NCBI RefSeq assembly: GCF_003665095.1
Contig: NZ_RCHV01000002.1
Location: forward strand, 3,470,001-3,534,000
Length of the DNA: 64,000 bases
Reading direction: 5' to 3'
From: Streptomyces sp. Z26
GTDB lineage: Bacteria > Actinomycetota > Actinomycetes > Streptomycetales > Streptomycetaceae
A program made the position numbers and the translations under genes. The first letter of the stretch is position 1, and each line of letters begins with the position of its first letter. The notes beneath the pieces are model-generated. The model saw only the letters and a program-made list of their open reading frames with translations. It searched no databases and was not told where the DNA came from. Positions 19,144 to 28,585 of the stretch are shown here, in pieces.

Positions 19144-20205
19144 TTACCGCGTGCCCGTCGCCCGCCCGTACGCCGTCCCCCGCCCGGTCCCGTACGCCGC
19201 ACCGCGCGCTCTCCCGCGCGCCCTCGCGTACGCCTCCGCCGTGCGCCGCAGACCCTCCTCCGTGGAGACCTCCGGCACGTGACCGAGGTCGCGGCGCGCC
19301 GCCGAGACGTCGAACCAGTGCGCCGTGCACAGGTAGTCCACCAGGCCGCGCGTCACCACCGGTTCGCCCGGCAGCCGCAGGACGCGGTGCGCGGGCTCCA
19401 GCACGGCGCCCGCGGCGCGCACGAGGACCGGCGGCACCGACCGTTCCACGGGCGGCAGACCGGCAGCGGCCAGCAGGGAGTTGAGGCAGTCCCGTACGGT
19501 GCGCGGCTCGCCCTGGCTGACGAAGTACGCGCGGCCCGCCGGGGGCGCCCCCGGCGCCAGCAGCGCCAGCGCCCGCACGTGCGCGTCGGCGGCGTCGTCC
19601 ACGTACACCGTGTCCGTCAGTTTCCGGCCGCCCCCGGGGAGGCGCAGCAGCCCACCGCGCGCGCGGCGCACGATCCGCGGCAGGAAGTGCGGGTCACCCG
19701 GCCCCCACACGAGGTGCGGCCGCAACGCGACCGTGCCCAACCGGGCCGGGTCGGCCGCCAGCACGAGCCGTTCCGCCACCGCCTTGCTGCGGGCGTACGG
19801 GGTGGTGTGGCGGCGCGGGTACGGGTGCGACTCGTCGACGCCCGCCAGGTCGCCGCCGCCGAAGACGACGCTCGGCGTGGACGTGTGGACCAGCCGGGGC
19901 ACGCCGTGGTGGAGGCAGGCGGCGACGACGTTCCGGGTGCCCGTCACGTTGACGGACCGGAACTCGTCGGGCGGCCCCCACAGCCCCGCCCGCGCCGCGC
20001 AGTGCACCACCGCGTCGCACCCGGACACCGCGGCGGCGACCGCGTCCGCGTCGCGCACGTCGGCGAGGTGCTGCCGTACGGCGAGGGCGTCCGGCAGCGC
20101 GTGCGGCGTACGGCTCAGCCCGTGCACCTCGTGGCCCGCCGCGGCGAGCCGCGCGCACACCGCGCCGCCGAGGAAGCCGGAGGCGCCCGTCACCAGGACC
20201 CTCAC
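19144..20205 (-). CDS. oleD: OleD-type NAD(P)-dependent 2-alkyl-3-ketoacid reductase
   Basis: This is a 353-residue extended short-chain dehydrogenase with nucleotide motif TGASGFLGG at the N-terminus and the Y137-x3-K141 pair in TPYARSKAVAE, in the 3-beta-HSD/OleD subgroup. OleD reduces the beta-keto acid made by OleA to the 2-alkyl-3-hydroxy acid. GTG 20205 overlaps the oleC stop (GTGA) and has GGGGA eight bases upstream. The C-terminus ends in a 25-residue Arg/Gly-rich tail and a TAA stop, uncommon in this GC-rich genome. The next gene, oleA, follows after 63 bp. Confidence 0.9.
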   Translation of the reverse strand: MRVLVTGASGFLGGAVCARLAAAGHEVHGLSRTPHALPDALAVRQHLADVRDADAVAAAVSGCDAVVHCAARAGLWGPPDEFRSVNVTGTRNVVAACLHHGVPRLVHTSTPSVVFGGGDLAGVDESHPYPRRHTTPYARSKAVAERLVLAADPARLGTVALRPHLVWGPGDPHFLPRIVRRARGGLLRLPGGGRKLTDTVYVDDAADAHVRALALLAPGAPPAGRAYFVSQGEPRTVRDCLNSLLAAAGLPPVERSVPPVLVRAAGAVLEPAHRVLRLPGEPVVTRGLVDYLCTAHWFDVSAARRDLGHVPEVSTEEGLRRTAEAYARARGRARGAAYGTGRGTAYGRATGTR

Positions 20206-22019
20206 CGGAACCGTCCCCCACGCAGCCCACGGGCGGCCCAACGGGCCAGCCGCGGACGGTCGATCTTCGAGTTGTGCCGTACGTCGACCGGCAGCCCCGG
20301 GTGGAACAGCACGTGCCGTACGGCCCGGGTGTGCGGGAACTCGTCGAACCGCGCCAGCACGTCCGCCGCCAGCCGCCGCCGCTCCTCGCGGTCCGGCCGC
20401 CCCTCCGCCTCGACGCACAGCACCGGCACGTACGCGACGGGTGCGCCCGCCGCGTCCCCGGCGTCCTCCGGGGCGACGCCGACCAGCGCGCTGCGGCGCA
20501 CCCCGGGGACGGTGTGCGCGACGGGCTCCACCTGCTCCGGGTACAGGTCGCCGTCGGCCGTCCGCACCCGCTGCACCGCGCGCCCGCACAGCCACAGCCT
20601 CCCGTGCTGGTCGAACCGGCCCAGGTCGCCCATGCGGTGCACCGTGCGCCCGCCCTCGCGGATCTTGGCGAGCGCGGTGCGGTCCGGCAGGCCCTCGTAG
20701 CGCTCGGTGGTGCTCGGCCCGGCGACGGTGATCTCCCCGACGGTGCCGGGCGGCACCTCCAGCCCGTCGTACCACTCCGGCAACGGGCCGGGGGTGTCGA
20801 CGATGACCCGTACGGTGCTCTCCCGCAGCGGCCACCCCACGCACGTACCGTGCCCGGCCTCGGTCAACCGCCTTACGTCGCCCAGCAGTTCACGGCTCTC
20901 CAGGGCGCTCACGGGCATCACCTCGGTCGCGCCGTACACGGACGTGACCATCGCGTCCACCGGCAGGAACGGGCGCAGCCGCTCCGCCGTACGCGGATCG
21001 AGGGACGCGCCGCCGCACACCACCGCCCGCAACGAGTCGAGCACGACGCCGTGTTCGGCGCAGTACCGCGACAGCCGGTCCAACGGCACGGGCGACGCGA
21101 ACAGGCCGACGACACCGAAGCGGCGGATGTCCCGTACGAGCAGCGCCGCGTCCATCGTCGCCGGGTGCAGGAAGTCCATCTCCGGGACGACCATGCTGTA
21201 GCCCAACGCCGAGCCGCCCAGCGCGAACGCGGGCAGCGTCGACATGCCCACCTCGCCCGGCTCCAGCGGCCACACCTCGCCCGCCATGCGCAGCTGCGCG
21301 GACATGTGGCGCGCGCGGTACTCGACGGCCTTGGGGAGCCCGGTGGCGCCCGAGGTGAAGGCGAGCATCGCGACGGGGTCGGAGTCGGGGTCGGGCGCCG
21401 GTACGTCCGTATCCGGCGCGAACTCCCCGTCCCCCGCCATCCGTTCGGCGTCCGCGTCCTCCGGCGACACCTCCCGTTCCGCCGCCGCGCTCCGCGCGCA
21501 CAGCCGCTCCAGCGGCACCCCGTACAGGCGCGACGCCTGCCCGCCGACCACGATCGGCAGCCGTACGCTCCGCCGCCCCCACCCGAGCAGCAGCCGCGCC
21601 GCGTGGGCGCGCGGGACGCCGATGAACGCCTCCGGCGCCACCCGTTCCAGGCACGCCTTCACGGCGGACTTCGCGATCCCCGGGTCGATCAGCACCGGCA
21701 CCGCGCCGATCCGGCTCAACGCACCCGCCAGCGCCACCAGTTCGGCACCGGGCGGCACCATCAGGCACGTACGGGTGCCGGGCCGCAGCCCGCCGTACGC
21801 CAGCGCGCGGGCGTACGTGTCGCAGCGCGCGCTCAGCTCCCCGTACGTCGTCTCCGTGTGCTCGCCGTCGCCCGTCGGACGGCGCAGGGCGACCGCGTCC
21901 GGGTGGTCGCGTGCCATCTCCTCGACGACCGCGAGGAGTTCGGCCGCGCGGGCCACCCCGGCGTCCGGGCCCACCGACCCGTCCGCCGCACCGTTCCGTC
22001 CCTCCAGCCCGTCAAGCAC
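20202..22019 (-). CDS. oleC: OleC-type AMP-dependent beta-lactone synthetase
   Basis: This 605-residue ANL-superfamily enzyme has the P-loop motif F-TSGATGLPK (residues 222-230), the YGATE motif, GDLGRFDQHGRLWLCGR and a C-terminal subdomain ending NSKIDRPRLARWA. The AFTSGATGLPKAVEYRARHM stretch and overall length match OleC. OleC adenylates 2-alkyl-3-hydroxy acids and closes them to a cis-beta-lactone rather than making a thioester. It starts at GTG 22019 inside the end of oleB (8-bp overlap) and its stop overlaps the oleD start. Residues 175-212 form an acidic, low-complexity insertion. Confidence 0.92.
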   Translation of the reverse strand: MLDGLEGRNGAADGSVGPDAGVARAAELLAVVEEMARDHPDAVALRRPTGDGEHTETTYGELSARCDTYARALAYGGLRPGTRTCLMVPPGAELVALAGALSRIGAVPVLIDPGIAKSAVKACLERVAPEAFIGVPRAHAARLLLGWGRRSVRLPIVVGGQASRLYGVPLERLCARSAAAEREVSPEDADAERMAGDGEFAPDTDVPAPDPDSDPVAMLAFTSGATGLPKAVEYRARHMSAQLRMAGEVWPLEPGEVGMSTLPAFALGGSALGYSMVVPEMDFLHPATMDAALLVRDIRRFGVVGLFASPVPLDRLSRYCAEHGVVLDSLRAVVCGGASLDPRTAERLRPFLPVDAMVTSVYGATEVMPVSALESRELLGDVRRLTEAGHGTCVGWPLRESTVRVIVDTPGPLPEWYDGLEVPPGTVGEITVAGPSTTERYEGLPDRTALAKIREGGRTVHRMGDLGRFDQHGRLWLCGRAVQRVRTADGDLYPEQVEPVAHTVPGVRRSALVGVAPEDAGDAAGAPVAYVPVLCVEAEGRPDREERRRLAADVLARFDEFPHTRAVRHVLFHPGLPVDVRHNSKIDRPRLARWAARGLRGGRFR

Positions 22020-23010
22020 GCGTCCCCCCAGGGGTGTTCGCTGCGTCCGTCGTGCCCGTCGTGCCCGCCACTCCCGCCGTCTCCGCCAGGAACGCCCGTA
22101 CGTCCCGCGTCACGCCCGACGGCGCGTCCTCCAGCAGCAGATGGCCCGCCTCCGGGTACAGCCGCGGCCGCGCGTGCGGCATCCGGCGCAGCCACTCCGC
22201 CAGCACCCGGTCGTCGAAGACCGGGTCGCGCATGCCCCAGCACAGCAGCGTCGGCACGTCCCGCAGCACCTCCAGCCCCTCACCCAGCCGGTGCGCCAGG
22301 TCCCAGCCGGGGTCGGCCGGGCGCAGCGGGATCGCCCGTACGAACTCCTCGACGGCGCGCCGCTCCTCGACCCGCGCGTACGGCGCGAGGTACGCGCTGC
22401 GCACCGCCCGCGGCATCCGCGTCCGCAGCCCCAGGTACGTGACGCCGCGCGCGAACAGGTTCCCCCGGTGGCTCAGCCGCGCCAGCGCCGCCGAACCCCG
22501 CACCGCCCGCAGCCCCCAGTGCAGGCGGTGGCCCTCCGGCCACGGGAACGCCATGGAGTTGAGGACCACCAGCCGCGCCACCCGCTCCGGACGCGCGCAC
22601 GCCCAACGCAGCCCCAACGGCCCGCCCCAGTCGTGCACGACGAGCGTCCAGCCGTTCTCCGGCGCGCCCTCCTCCCGTACGAGATGCCGGACGAGCCCCT
22701 CCACCCGTTCCGCGCGGGCCTCGAAGCCCTCCGGCGTGAACGGCTCCGCGGGACGGCTGGAGAGGCCCATCCCGCCCAGGTCGGGGGCCACGCAACGGTG
22801 GTCGGCGCGGAGGCCGCCGACGAGGTGGCGCCAGTAGTAGCTCCAGGTGGGGTTGCCGTGCAGCATCAACACGGGCGGGGCGCCCGAGGGGCCCTCGTCG
22901 ACGTAGTGCTGCCGTCCGGCGGAGCTGTCGAACCAGCGGCTGCGGAAGGGGTAGTCGGGGAGGACGCGGGGGCGCGGCCGTGCCGTACCGGCCGTCAACT
23001 GGTCTGTCAT
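22012..23010 (-). CDS. oleB: OleB-type alpha/beta hydrolase (beta-lactone decarboxylase)
   Basis: The 332-residue protein belongs to the haloalkane-dehalogenase-like branch of alpha/beta hydrolases. The nucleophile is Asp127 in VVHDWGGPLGLRWA, with N53 in LHGNPTWSYYWRHL and a catalytic His near 290 in PEAGHLLLEDAP. An aspartate nucleophile in this context is diagnostic of OleB, which converts the beta-lactone from OleC into an alkene plus CO2. It is the first gene of the seven-gene operon. ATG 23010 has no obvious ribosome-binding site, so a leaderless or weakly initiated message is possible. Its presence predicts an olefin rather than a stable beta-lactone as end product. Confidence 0.9.
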   Translation of the reverse strand: MTDQLTAGTARPRPRVLPDYPFRSRWFDSSAGRQHYVDEGPSGAPPVLMLHGNPTWSYYWRHLVGGLRADHRCVAPDLGGMGLSSRPAEPFTPEGFEARAERVEGLVRHLVREEGAPENGWTLVVHDWGGPLGLRWACARPERVARLVVLNSMAFPWPEGHRLHWGLRAVRGSAALARLSHRGNLFARGVTYLGLRTRMPRAVRSAYLAPYARVEERRAVEEFVRAIPLRPADPGWDLAHRLGEGLEVLRDVPTLLCWGMRDPVFDDRVLAEWLRRMPHARPRLYPEAGHLLLEDAPSGVTRDVRAFLAETAGVAGTTGTTDAANTPGGTRA

Positions 23011-23332
23011 CGCTTGAACAATGGCAGCGCCGGGGCGGCGGCGACCGCCCCACGGAGCGCCGCACCCGGCATTTCACGCGATGGGATGACCGCGGACGCG
23101 ACGGCCTGACGGCGGGCCCGGAAACACGTACGGCCGACACCGCCGGACCACCTCGGGTGGGGTCCTGTGCTGCGGGCGTCGACCGGAAACTCGTCGCGGG
23201 TTGGGTGTGACGGGGTGGTGTGGGTGTGTGTCGTAAGGGGGTGGGGCGGTGTGTGTGCATGGGTGGAGGGCAGCCCCCGGGGGTGTGGGCTGCCCTCCTG
23301 TCTGTGGGCCGGTGTGTCCGGCTGGTGGCTGT
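23011..23332. other. Intergenic region between oleB and the FtsX gene
   Basis: No credible gene is visible. The oleB-proximal part must hold the operon promoter, but no clear -35/-10 pair stands out. The FtsX-proximal part is G/T-rich on the + strand and contains the terminator hairpin at 23265-23298. Confidence 0.5.
23265..23298 (-). terminator. Intrinsic terminator-like hairpin after the FtsX gene
   Basis: GGAGGGCAGCCC (23265-23276) pairs perfectly with GGGCTGCCCTCC (23287-23298) around a 10-base loop. The site is 35 bp beyond the FtsX stop. No U-tract follows, as is usual for streptomycete hairpins. Confidence 0.7.
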
Positions 23333-24687
23333 TCAGACGGCCGCCGTGATGGTGTCGACTGCGGGGGTCTGGAGGGAGCGGCGGGTGGTGCCGAGGCTGG
23401 TGAGGAAGGTGACGGTGGCGGCGAGGGCGGTGACGGTGATCCAGGTGCCGGGGCCTTGTTCGGGCCAGACGGTGTCGGTGCGGACGATGTTGTAGGGGAG
23501 GATCCCGACGATTCCGGCGAGGGTGCCGAAGGTGACGCCGGTGGCGGTGAGGACGAGGGATTCGACGGCGACCATGATCTGGACCTGGCGGGGGGTGGCT
23601 CCGGCGAGGCGTTGGCCGCCGAATTCGCGGTTCCGGTAGGAGGTCGCGGCGTAGAGGGTGTTGATGAGCATGATGCAGGCGAAGGCGATGATGATGCCGA
23701 CGATGACGAGGTTGAGGGATTCGAGGTTCTTGTCGTCGGCGGTCTTTTGGACGCCGTTGGCGTCGAGGGCGTCGCTGGCGATGAGTTGCATGTAGAGGGT
23801 GGCGATGGCGACGCCGGTGAAGAGGATCATCGGCATGAGGATGCCGGCGAGTTGGTCGGCGCGGCGGCGCATGTTGTGGACGGTGAGGTATCCGGCGACT
23901 CCGGCGAGGAGTTGGATGGGGCGTCCGTAGATGGCCAGGAGGGCGCGCAGGAGGTGGGGGAGAAGACGGCGAAGCCGATGGAGGTCATGACGGCGGCGTA
24001 GGCGGCGGGTGCCATGAGGGCGGGTTCGGTTTCGTCGATGGCGAAGGTGGTGGCGGCTGCGCCGGCGGCGAGGACGAGGGCGGTGATGCCGCCGATGGTG
24101 CGCCAGCGGGCGCGGGCGGCGTCCTTGGCGGCGGTGGTGGTGGGGTCGCTGGTGGCGCGGCGGACGGCGAGCCAGGCGGCGCCGACGGAGGACAGGAGGG
24201 TGATGGAGGTGCCGGTGGACAGGGCGATGGAGCCGAAGGCGTAGTCGACGTTGTCGGCGACCTGGTTGGAGTCCTTGAAGGAGGAGACCAGGAGGCGTCC
24301 GGCGAGCATGGCGGGGAGGATGGCGAGGGTGGTGGCGATGACGGCGACGAAGGCTGCTTCGCCCATGATCATGCGTTTGATCTGTGCGGGGGTGGCGCCG
24401 GAGCAGCGCAGGAGGTGGATCTCGTCGCCGCGTTGGCGGACGTTGACGGTGAGGGTGGAGGCGACGGCGAAGAAGACCAGGAGGGTGCCGTAGCTGCCGA
24501 CGACGCCGCCGGTGGTGGAGAGGATCTCCTCGCTCTGGGCGTCGATCCCGGCTTGTGCGGCGGTGTCGTGGAGGGAGTTGAACATCATCACGATGCCCGC
24601 TCCGAGGAACGCGGAGAGCAGGGTCGCCGCGAATCGTCCCGGGCGTTCCTTCACGGAACGGAAAGCCAGCTGCAACATCAACCTCAC
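23333..24687 (-). pseudogene. FtsX-family ABC permease disrupted by a one-base frameshift
   Basis: Two adjacent frames encode the halves of one MacB/FtsX permease. The 5' half starts at GTG 24687 (RLMLQLAFRSVKERPGRFA...) and runs through VMTSIGFAVFSP. The 3' half resumes as LLRALLAIYGRPIQLLAGVAG and continues to DTITAAV at TGA 23333. The break coincides with a run of five G (23956-23960). One extra base there would restore FSPHLLRALLAIYG and a 451-residue protein with about eight transmembrane helices. It overlaps the upstream ATPase gene by GTGA. This may be a real mutation or an assembly/sequencing error; coding quality on both sides is intact. Confidence 0.85.
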
Positions 24688-25889
24688 GCACCCATCCGCA
24701 GAACGCTGTAGTCATCGAACCGGTAGTCGTTCTTGTACGGGTTGTCGTAGACGGGCGCCGCGTAGAGGGGCGTCGAGTACGTCGGGGCGCTGTGCACCGC
24801 GGCGGCGGGCGCCGGCGGGGCGGGCGGCGGGAACGGCATGACGATCGTGGGCTCGTCGTAGGTGGGGGCGCTGTACGTACGGGGGCGGTGCGTACGGGCG
24901 GCGGCGGGCGCGGCGGCAGCGGCGGGCGTACCGGCCGTACCGGGCGCGGACACCGTGGCCATCCGGGACATCGGCCGTACCGAGGGCATCGGCGGCACCG
25001 ACGCGAGGGGGGAGGCGGGGGCGGGGGCGGCCGGGGCGACCCGGATGCCCGAACCGCCGTCGTCGCGACCGCCGTCGCCGTGGTGGCCACCGCGCGGCCC
25101 GCCGTGGTGGGGGGTGGTGTCGTGGTCGGGGTCGCCGAGGTGGGCGAGGCGTTCCGCGACGGCGTCGGCGGTCGGGGCGGTCATCTGACCGGCCAGCTTG
25201 CCGTCCGCGAGGAAGATCACCGAGTCCGCGTACGACGCGGCGACCGGGTCGTGGGTCACCATGACCACCGTCGCCCCGTGGAACCGCACCGTCTCCTGCA
25301 ACAGGCTCAACACGTCCCGCGCACTCCGGGTGTCCAACGCCCCGGTCGGCTCGTCCGCGAAGATCACGCTCGGGTCGGTCACCAACGCCCGCGCCACCGC
25401 GATCCGCTGCCGCTGACCACCCGACAACGTGTCCGGACGGTGGTGCAGCCGGTCACCCAACCCCACCTGCCCCAGGATCCGTTCCGCCCGCGCCCGGTCG
25501 ATCCGCCGACCCGCCAACTTCAACGGCAACGTCGTGTTCTGCACCACGTCCAACGTGGGCAGCAGGTTGTACTGCTGGAAGATGAACCCGATCCGGTCCC
25601 GACGGAACCGCGTCAACTGCGCCTCCGTGGCGCCCGACATCCGCTCACCGTCGACCAGGACCATCCCCTCGTCCGCCCGGTCCAACCCCGCCGCGCACTG
25701 CAACAGCGTGGACTTGCCCGAACCCGACGGACCCATCACCGCGGTGAACGATCCCGACGCAAGACTGAGGCTCACATCGTCCAACGCCTTCACCGCGTTC
25801 TCCGACGTGCCGTACGACTTCGTGACATTCACAAGACGCAGCGCCTCCGCACTCTTGACGGCACCCGCCCCACTCTTGCGACCAAACAT
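24684..25889 (-). CDS. ABC transporter ATP-binding protein with long disordered C-terminal tail
   Basis: The protein has 401 residues. Residues about 12-240 form a MacB/LolD-type ATPase with Walker A MGPSGSGKSTLLQ, Q-loop FQQYNLLP, signature LSGGQRQR, Walker B VIFADEPTGALD and H-loop VTHDP. The remaining 160 residues are unlike the family, rich in Pro/Ala/His/Tyr and ending in repeats such as APTYSTPLYAAPVYDNPY. ATG 25889 follows GGGG by six bases. Its stop overlaps the FtsX permease start, so they form an exporter or lipoprotein/antimicrobial-peptide efflux pair. The permease reads as frameshifted, which may leave the ATPase without a partner. Confidence 0.92.
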   Translation of the reverse strand: MFGRKSGAGAVKSAEALRLVNVTKSYGTSENAVKALDDVSLSLASGSFTAVMGPSGSGKSTLLQCAAGLDRADEGMVLVDGERMSGATEAQLTRFRRDRIGFIFQQYNLLPTLDVVQNTTLPLKLAGRRIDRARAERILGQVGLGDRLHHRPDTLSGGQRQRIAVARALVTDPSVIFADEPTGALDTRSARDVLSLLQETVRFHGATVVMVTHDPVAASYADSVIFLADGKLAGQMTAPTADAVAERLAHLGDPDHDTTPHHGGPRGGHHGDGGRDDGGSGIRVAPAAPAPASPLASVPPMPSVRPMSRMATVSAPGTAGTPAAAAAPAAARTHRPRTYSAPTYDEPTIVMPFPPPAPPAPAAAVHSAPTYSTPLYAAPVYDNPYKNDYRFDDYSVLRMGA

Positions 25890-26336
25890 CACTACCCCAA
25901 TCCGTCGGACGCTCTCTGCGCCACACCCACAACCTACGCAGCCGCAACCGCCCACACATGGGGCCCACAACCCAAACCCGGGGTGGTGTTACGTACACCC
26001 CTACAGCCGTTCGACAACCCCTGTTCGGGGGGTGTGCGGCGCCGACAGGGGAACCGTTTCGGCACCCGGGGGACGGGGCCGGCCCACGGGTGCGCCGGGC
26101 CGGAACGGGTGTGAGCAGGCGCAACGCGGCGGACGTACGGGTGCGGGGTCGCGCGGGCGTACGGGGCGCGGGCGGGCGGCGGTGGCGGGCGCGCGGGGAC
26201 GGCCGGTCGGCGGGCGGGGGGACGTACGTACCCCCACCGCGAGCGCGTACGGGAACGGGGCGGGGGCGCGTACGGGGACAGGGACGGAGGCGGGCCCGCC
26301 GGGGCAACGGGGCGGTCGCGTGCGGGAGTTCGCGCG
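25890..26336. other. 447-bp non-coding region upstream of the ABC exporter genes
   Basis: No gene is supported. The part next to the ABC gene must contain its promoter. A loose dyad, ACACCCC near 25993 and GGGGTGT near 26028, could form a hairpin or operator. The remainder is simple GC-rich sequence with GTACGG-type repeats, running to the methyltransferase stop. Confidence 0.4.
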
Positions 26337-27023
26337 CTACGCCGCGTCGCCCGCCGCCGGGGGCTTCCGCGCCAGCAGGAACGCCTGCGCCGTGCGCTCC
26401 GCGAACGGTCCCTCCTCGTCGCGCTCGCGCGAGAGCCGCGCCCGTACCGGGAGCCCGGCCCCCGCCAGCAGCTCCTCGATCCGTTCCGGGCGCCGCCGGT
26501 GGAAGTCCAACGACACCGGGTGGCCCCATGCCTCCGTCAGCCGCAGCGGCTCGTCCCCGACCTGGAACGCCAGCAGCAGATGCCCGCCGGGTGCCAGCAC
26601 CCGGCTGAACTCCCCGAAGACCGTGGGCAGTCGGTCCAGCGGGATGTGGATCACCGAGTACCAGGCGAGGATGCCGCCGAGCGTGCCGTCCGGCACGTCC
26701 AGCGCCTCCATCGAGCCCACCTCGAAGCGGAGTCCGGGCTCCGTCTGCCGCGCCACCCCGATCATCCCCGGCGACAGGTCCACCCCGGACGCGGTCAGCC
26801 CGAGCCCGGCCAACTGCGCGGTCATCCGCCCAGTACCGCAGCCGACGTCGAGCACCGGCAGACCGCCCTCCGTGCCGTGGCCGCGCACCAGCTCCGCGAA
26901 GGACGCGAGCATCGCGCGGTCGAGGGGCTTGGCCGCCAACTCCCCGGCCGCGCGCCGGGCGTACTCGGTGGCGATGGTGTCGTACGAGGCGCGGGTGTCG
27001 CGCGCGTAGTCCGGTTCGGTCAC
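26337..27023 (-). CDS. Class I SAM-dependent methyltransferase
   Basis: This 228-residue protein has the Rossmann methyltransferase motif I VLDVGCGTGRMTAQLA, motif II GVDLSPGMIGVA and a later LAPGGHLLLAFQVGDE segment, i.e. a UbiE/Methyltransf_11-type fold. GTG 27023 lies about seven bases after AGGG. It is monocistronic and its substrate cannot be predicted. The absence of a neighbouring biosynthetic gene argues against a specialised-metabolite tailoring role at this site, though that is weak evidence. Confidence 0.9.
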   Translation of the reverse strand: MTEPDYARDTRASYDTIATEYARRAAGELAAKPLDRAMLASFAELVRGHGTEGGLPVLDVGCGTGRMTAQLAGLGLTASGVDLSPGMIGVARQTEPGLRFEVGSMEALDVPDGTLGGILAWYSVIHIPLDRLPTVFGEFSRVLAPGGHLLLAFQVGDEPLRLTEAWGHPVSLDFHRRRPERIEELLAGAGLPVRARLSRERDEEGPFAERTAQAFLLARKPPAAGDAA

Positions 27024-27419
27024 GCCGGGACCCTACTCCCGCCGCGGACCCGTGGTCGGCGCGGGGCGGCGCCCGCCCGACGCCCCCGTACGGGGTGCCG
27101 GGCGGACGCCCACCGGGTACACGGCGGTCGCCGGACCTGCGACGACGCCGCGTCGCGGCGCGCGGCGCGGGGGCGCGCGGGACGCGCCGTGGACCGGGTC
27201 GAGGCACGCGGCGGGCGAGGGGCGCACGGGAGCGCGGCAGGGAGCGTACGCGAGGCGGTACGGGGGTGCCGGCGGCGGACGGCCGTACGGGACACCCGAT
27301 CCGGCACCCGCACGGCGCGCACCTCGGCGCCGACTCCGGCCGCGCGCCCGCCGACTGCCCCGACATCCGTTCGCCGTCCGCCCGACGCCCCGCCCGACGC
27401 CCGTCCGCCGCGTGCTCGT
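27024..27419. other. 396-bp non-coding region between methyltransferase and MerR genes
   Basis: Very GC-rich sequence with frequent GTACGG motifs. I see no gene, RNA or clear terminator. It must carry the methyltransferase promoter and the end of the MerR message. Confidence 0.4.
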
Positions 27420-28349
27420 TCAGGCGGCACGCAGAGCCGCGACGAACCACTCGAAGGCCGGTACGGACTCCGGGAACGGCGGCCGTCCGTTGAGCACGCC
27501 CAGCAACTGCCAGTAGCGCTCCACGCGTCGGTCCGTGAAGGTGTCCACCTGGTCGGCCAGACGCAGCCGTTCGGCCCGCGGCAGGTCCGCCGTCAGGACG
27601 TGGCCCAGCACCGCGCGGGCCTCCGCGCCGCCCGGGTCGGTACCCGCCGCCAGCGCCGCCCCCGCGTGCTCGACGACCCGCGCGGGGTCGTACGGCATGG
27701 CCGCCGGTCCACCCGCCGCGCCGTCCGCGTCCCGCGTGCCCGCCTGCGCCATCTCCCGTACGCGCTGCCGGAATCCGGCGTCACCGACCAGTTCGGCCAG
27801 CTCCACCCAGGCGTCGACCTGCTCCCGGGTCGGGTCCTCGGGCAGTTCGGCGGGCAGTTGCCGCATCGCCTCGGCCAGCCCGGCGCCCGGCGCGTCCGGG
27901 TCGATCCCGTCGAAGACGCGGTCGACGAAGTCGTCGACGACGCGCTGCCGTTCCGCCGCGGACAGTTGCGCGAGCTTGTGCATGAGTGCCATCTCCTCGG
28001 TCGTGTCGTGTCGTTCGGCGACCGACCACAGGACCGCGCGGCGCAGCTTGAGCGTCCGGATCTCCGCGTCCAACGCGAGGGCGTGGCGGCGCGCGATCTC
28101 CCCGACGCCCACCCGCCCGTCCAGCACCCGCCGTACGGTCTCCAGCCCGAGCCCCAGCTCCCGCAGCGTCCGTACGAGGTCGGCGCGGGCCGCGGCCTCG
28201 ACGCCGTAGCAGCGGTAGCCGCCGGTCGTACGGGCGGTGGGCGGGACGAGCCCGAGGTCGGACCAGTAACGGATGGTGCGCACGGGGATACCGGTGCGGG
28301 CGGAGAGCTGTCCGATGGTGAACAGCTCGCTGTGGTCGTTCACGGACAC
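27420..28349 (-). CDS. MerR family transcriptional regulator with long C-terminal domain
   Basis: The 309-residue protein begins with a MerR helix-turn-helix (FTIGQLSARTGIPVRTIRYWSDLGLVPPT, then TGGYRCYG). A coiled dimerisation helix runs to about residue 110. The remaining 200 residues form an effector-type helical domain with AELPEDPTREQVDAWVELAELV, common in streptomycete MerR proteins of unknown ligand. GTG 28349 or GTG 28343 could start it; the second is better spaced from GAGG. It is divergent from the FluC pair, but about 235 bp separate the starts. Confidence 0.9.
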   Translation of the reverse strand: MSVNDHSELFTIGQLSARTGIPVRTIRYWSDLGLVPPTARTTGGYRCYGVEAAARADLVRTLRELGLGLETVRRVLDGRVGVGEIARRHALALDAEIRTLKLRRAVLWSVAERHDTTEEMALMHKLAQLSAAERQRVVDDFVDRVFDGIDPDAPGAGLAEAMRQLPAELPEDPTREQVDAWVELAELVGDAGFRQRVREMAQAGTRDADGAAGGPAAMPYDPARVVEHAGAALAAGTDPGGAEARAVLGHVLTADLPRAERLRLADQVDTFTDRRVERYWQLLGVLNGRPPFPESVPAFEWFVAALRAA

Positions 28350-28585
28350 ACCCTCGGCCTTCCAGCGGCTGGAGACTCAAGTCGCTTTCAGGGAAGCACA
28401 GCCGCAGCCGGTAACGTGGCCCCGCGAACCACGGTGGCCCGTCGGCCACCGACGGCGGTCCCACGGGCCGCCGTACGGCGGTGGGGCCCGCCGTACCCGA
28501 ACCGCGGCACCGGCGCCGCCAACGGTCCCTGCTTGCGGTGGACGCACCCGTGCGCGGGTGCCCTGCGGGTGGGAGGAGTGTGTCC

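Noticed and set aside
28350..28585. Fluoride (crcB) riboswitch
   Set aside because: I looked for the GGNGATGGNGTTC-type core and found no match or consistent fold.
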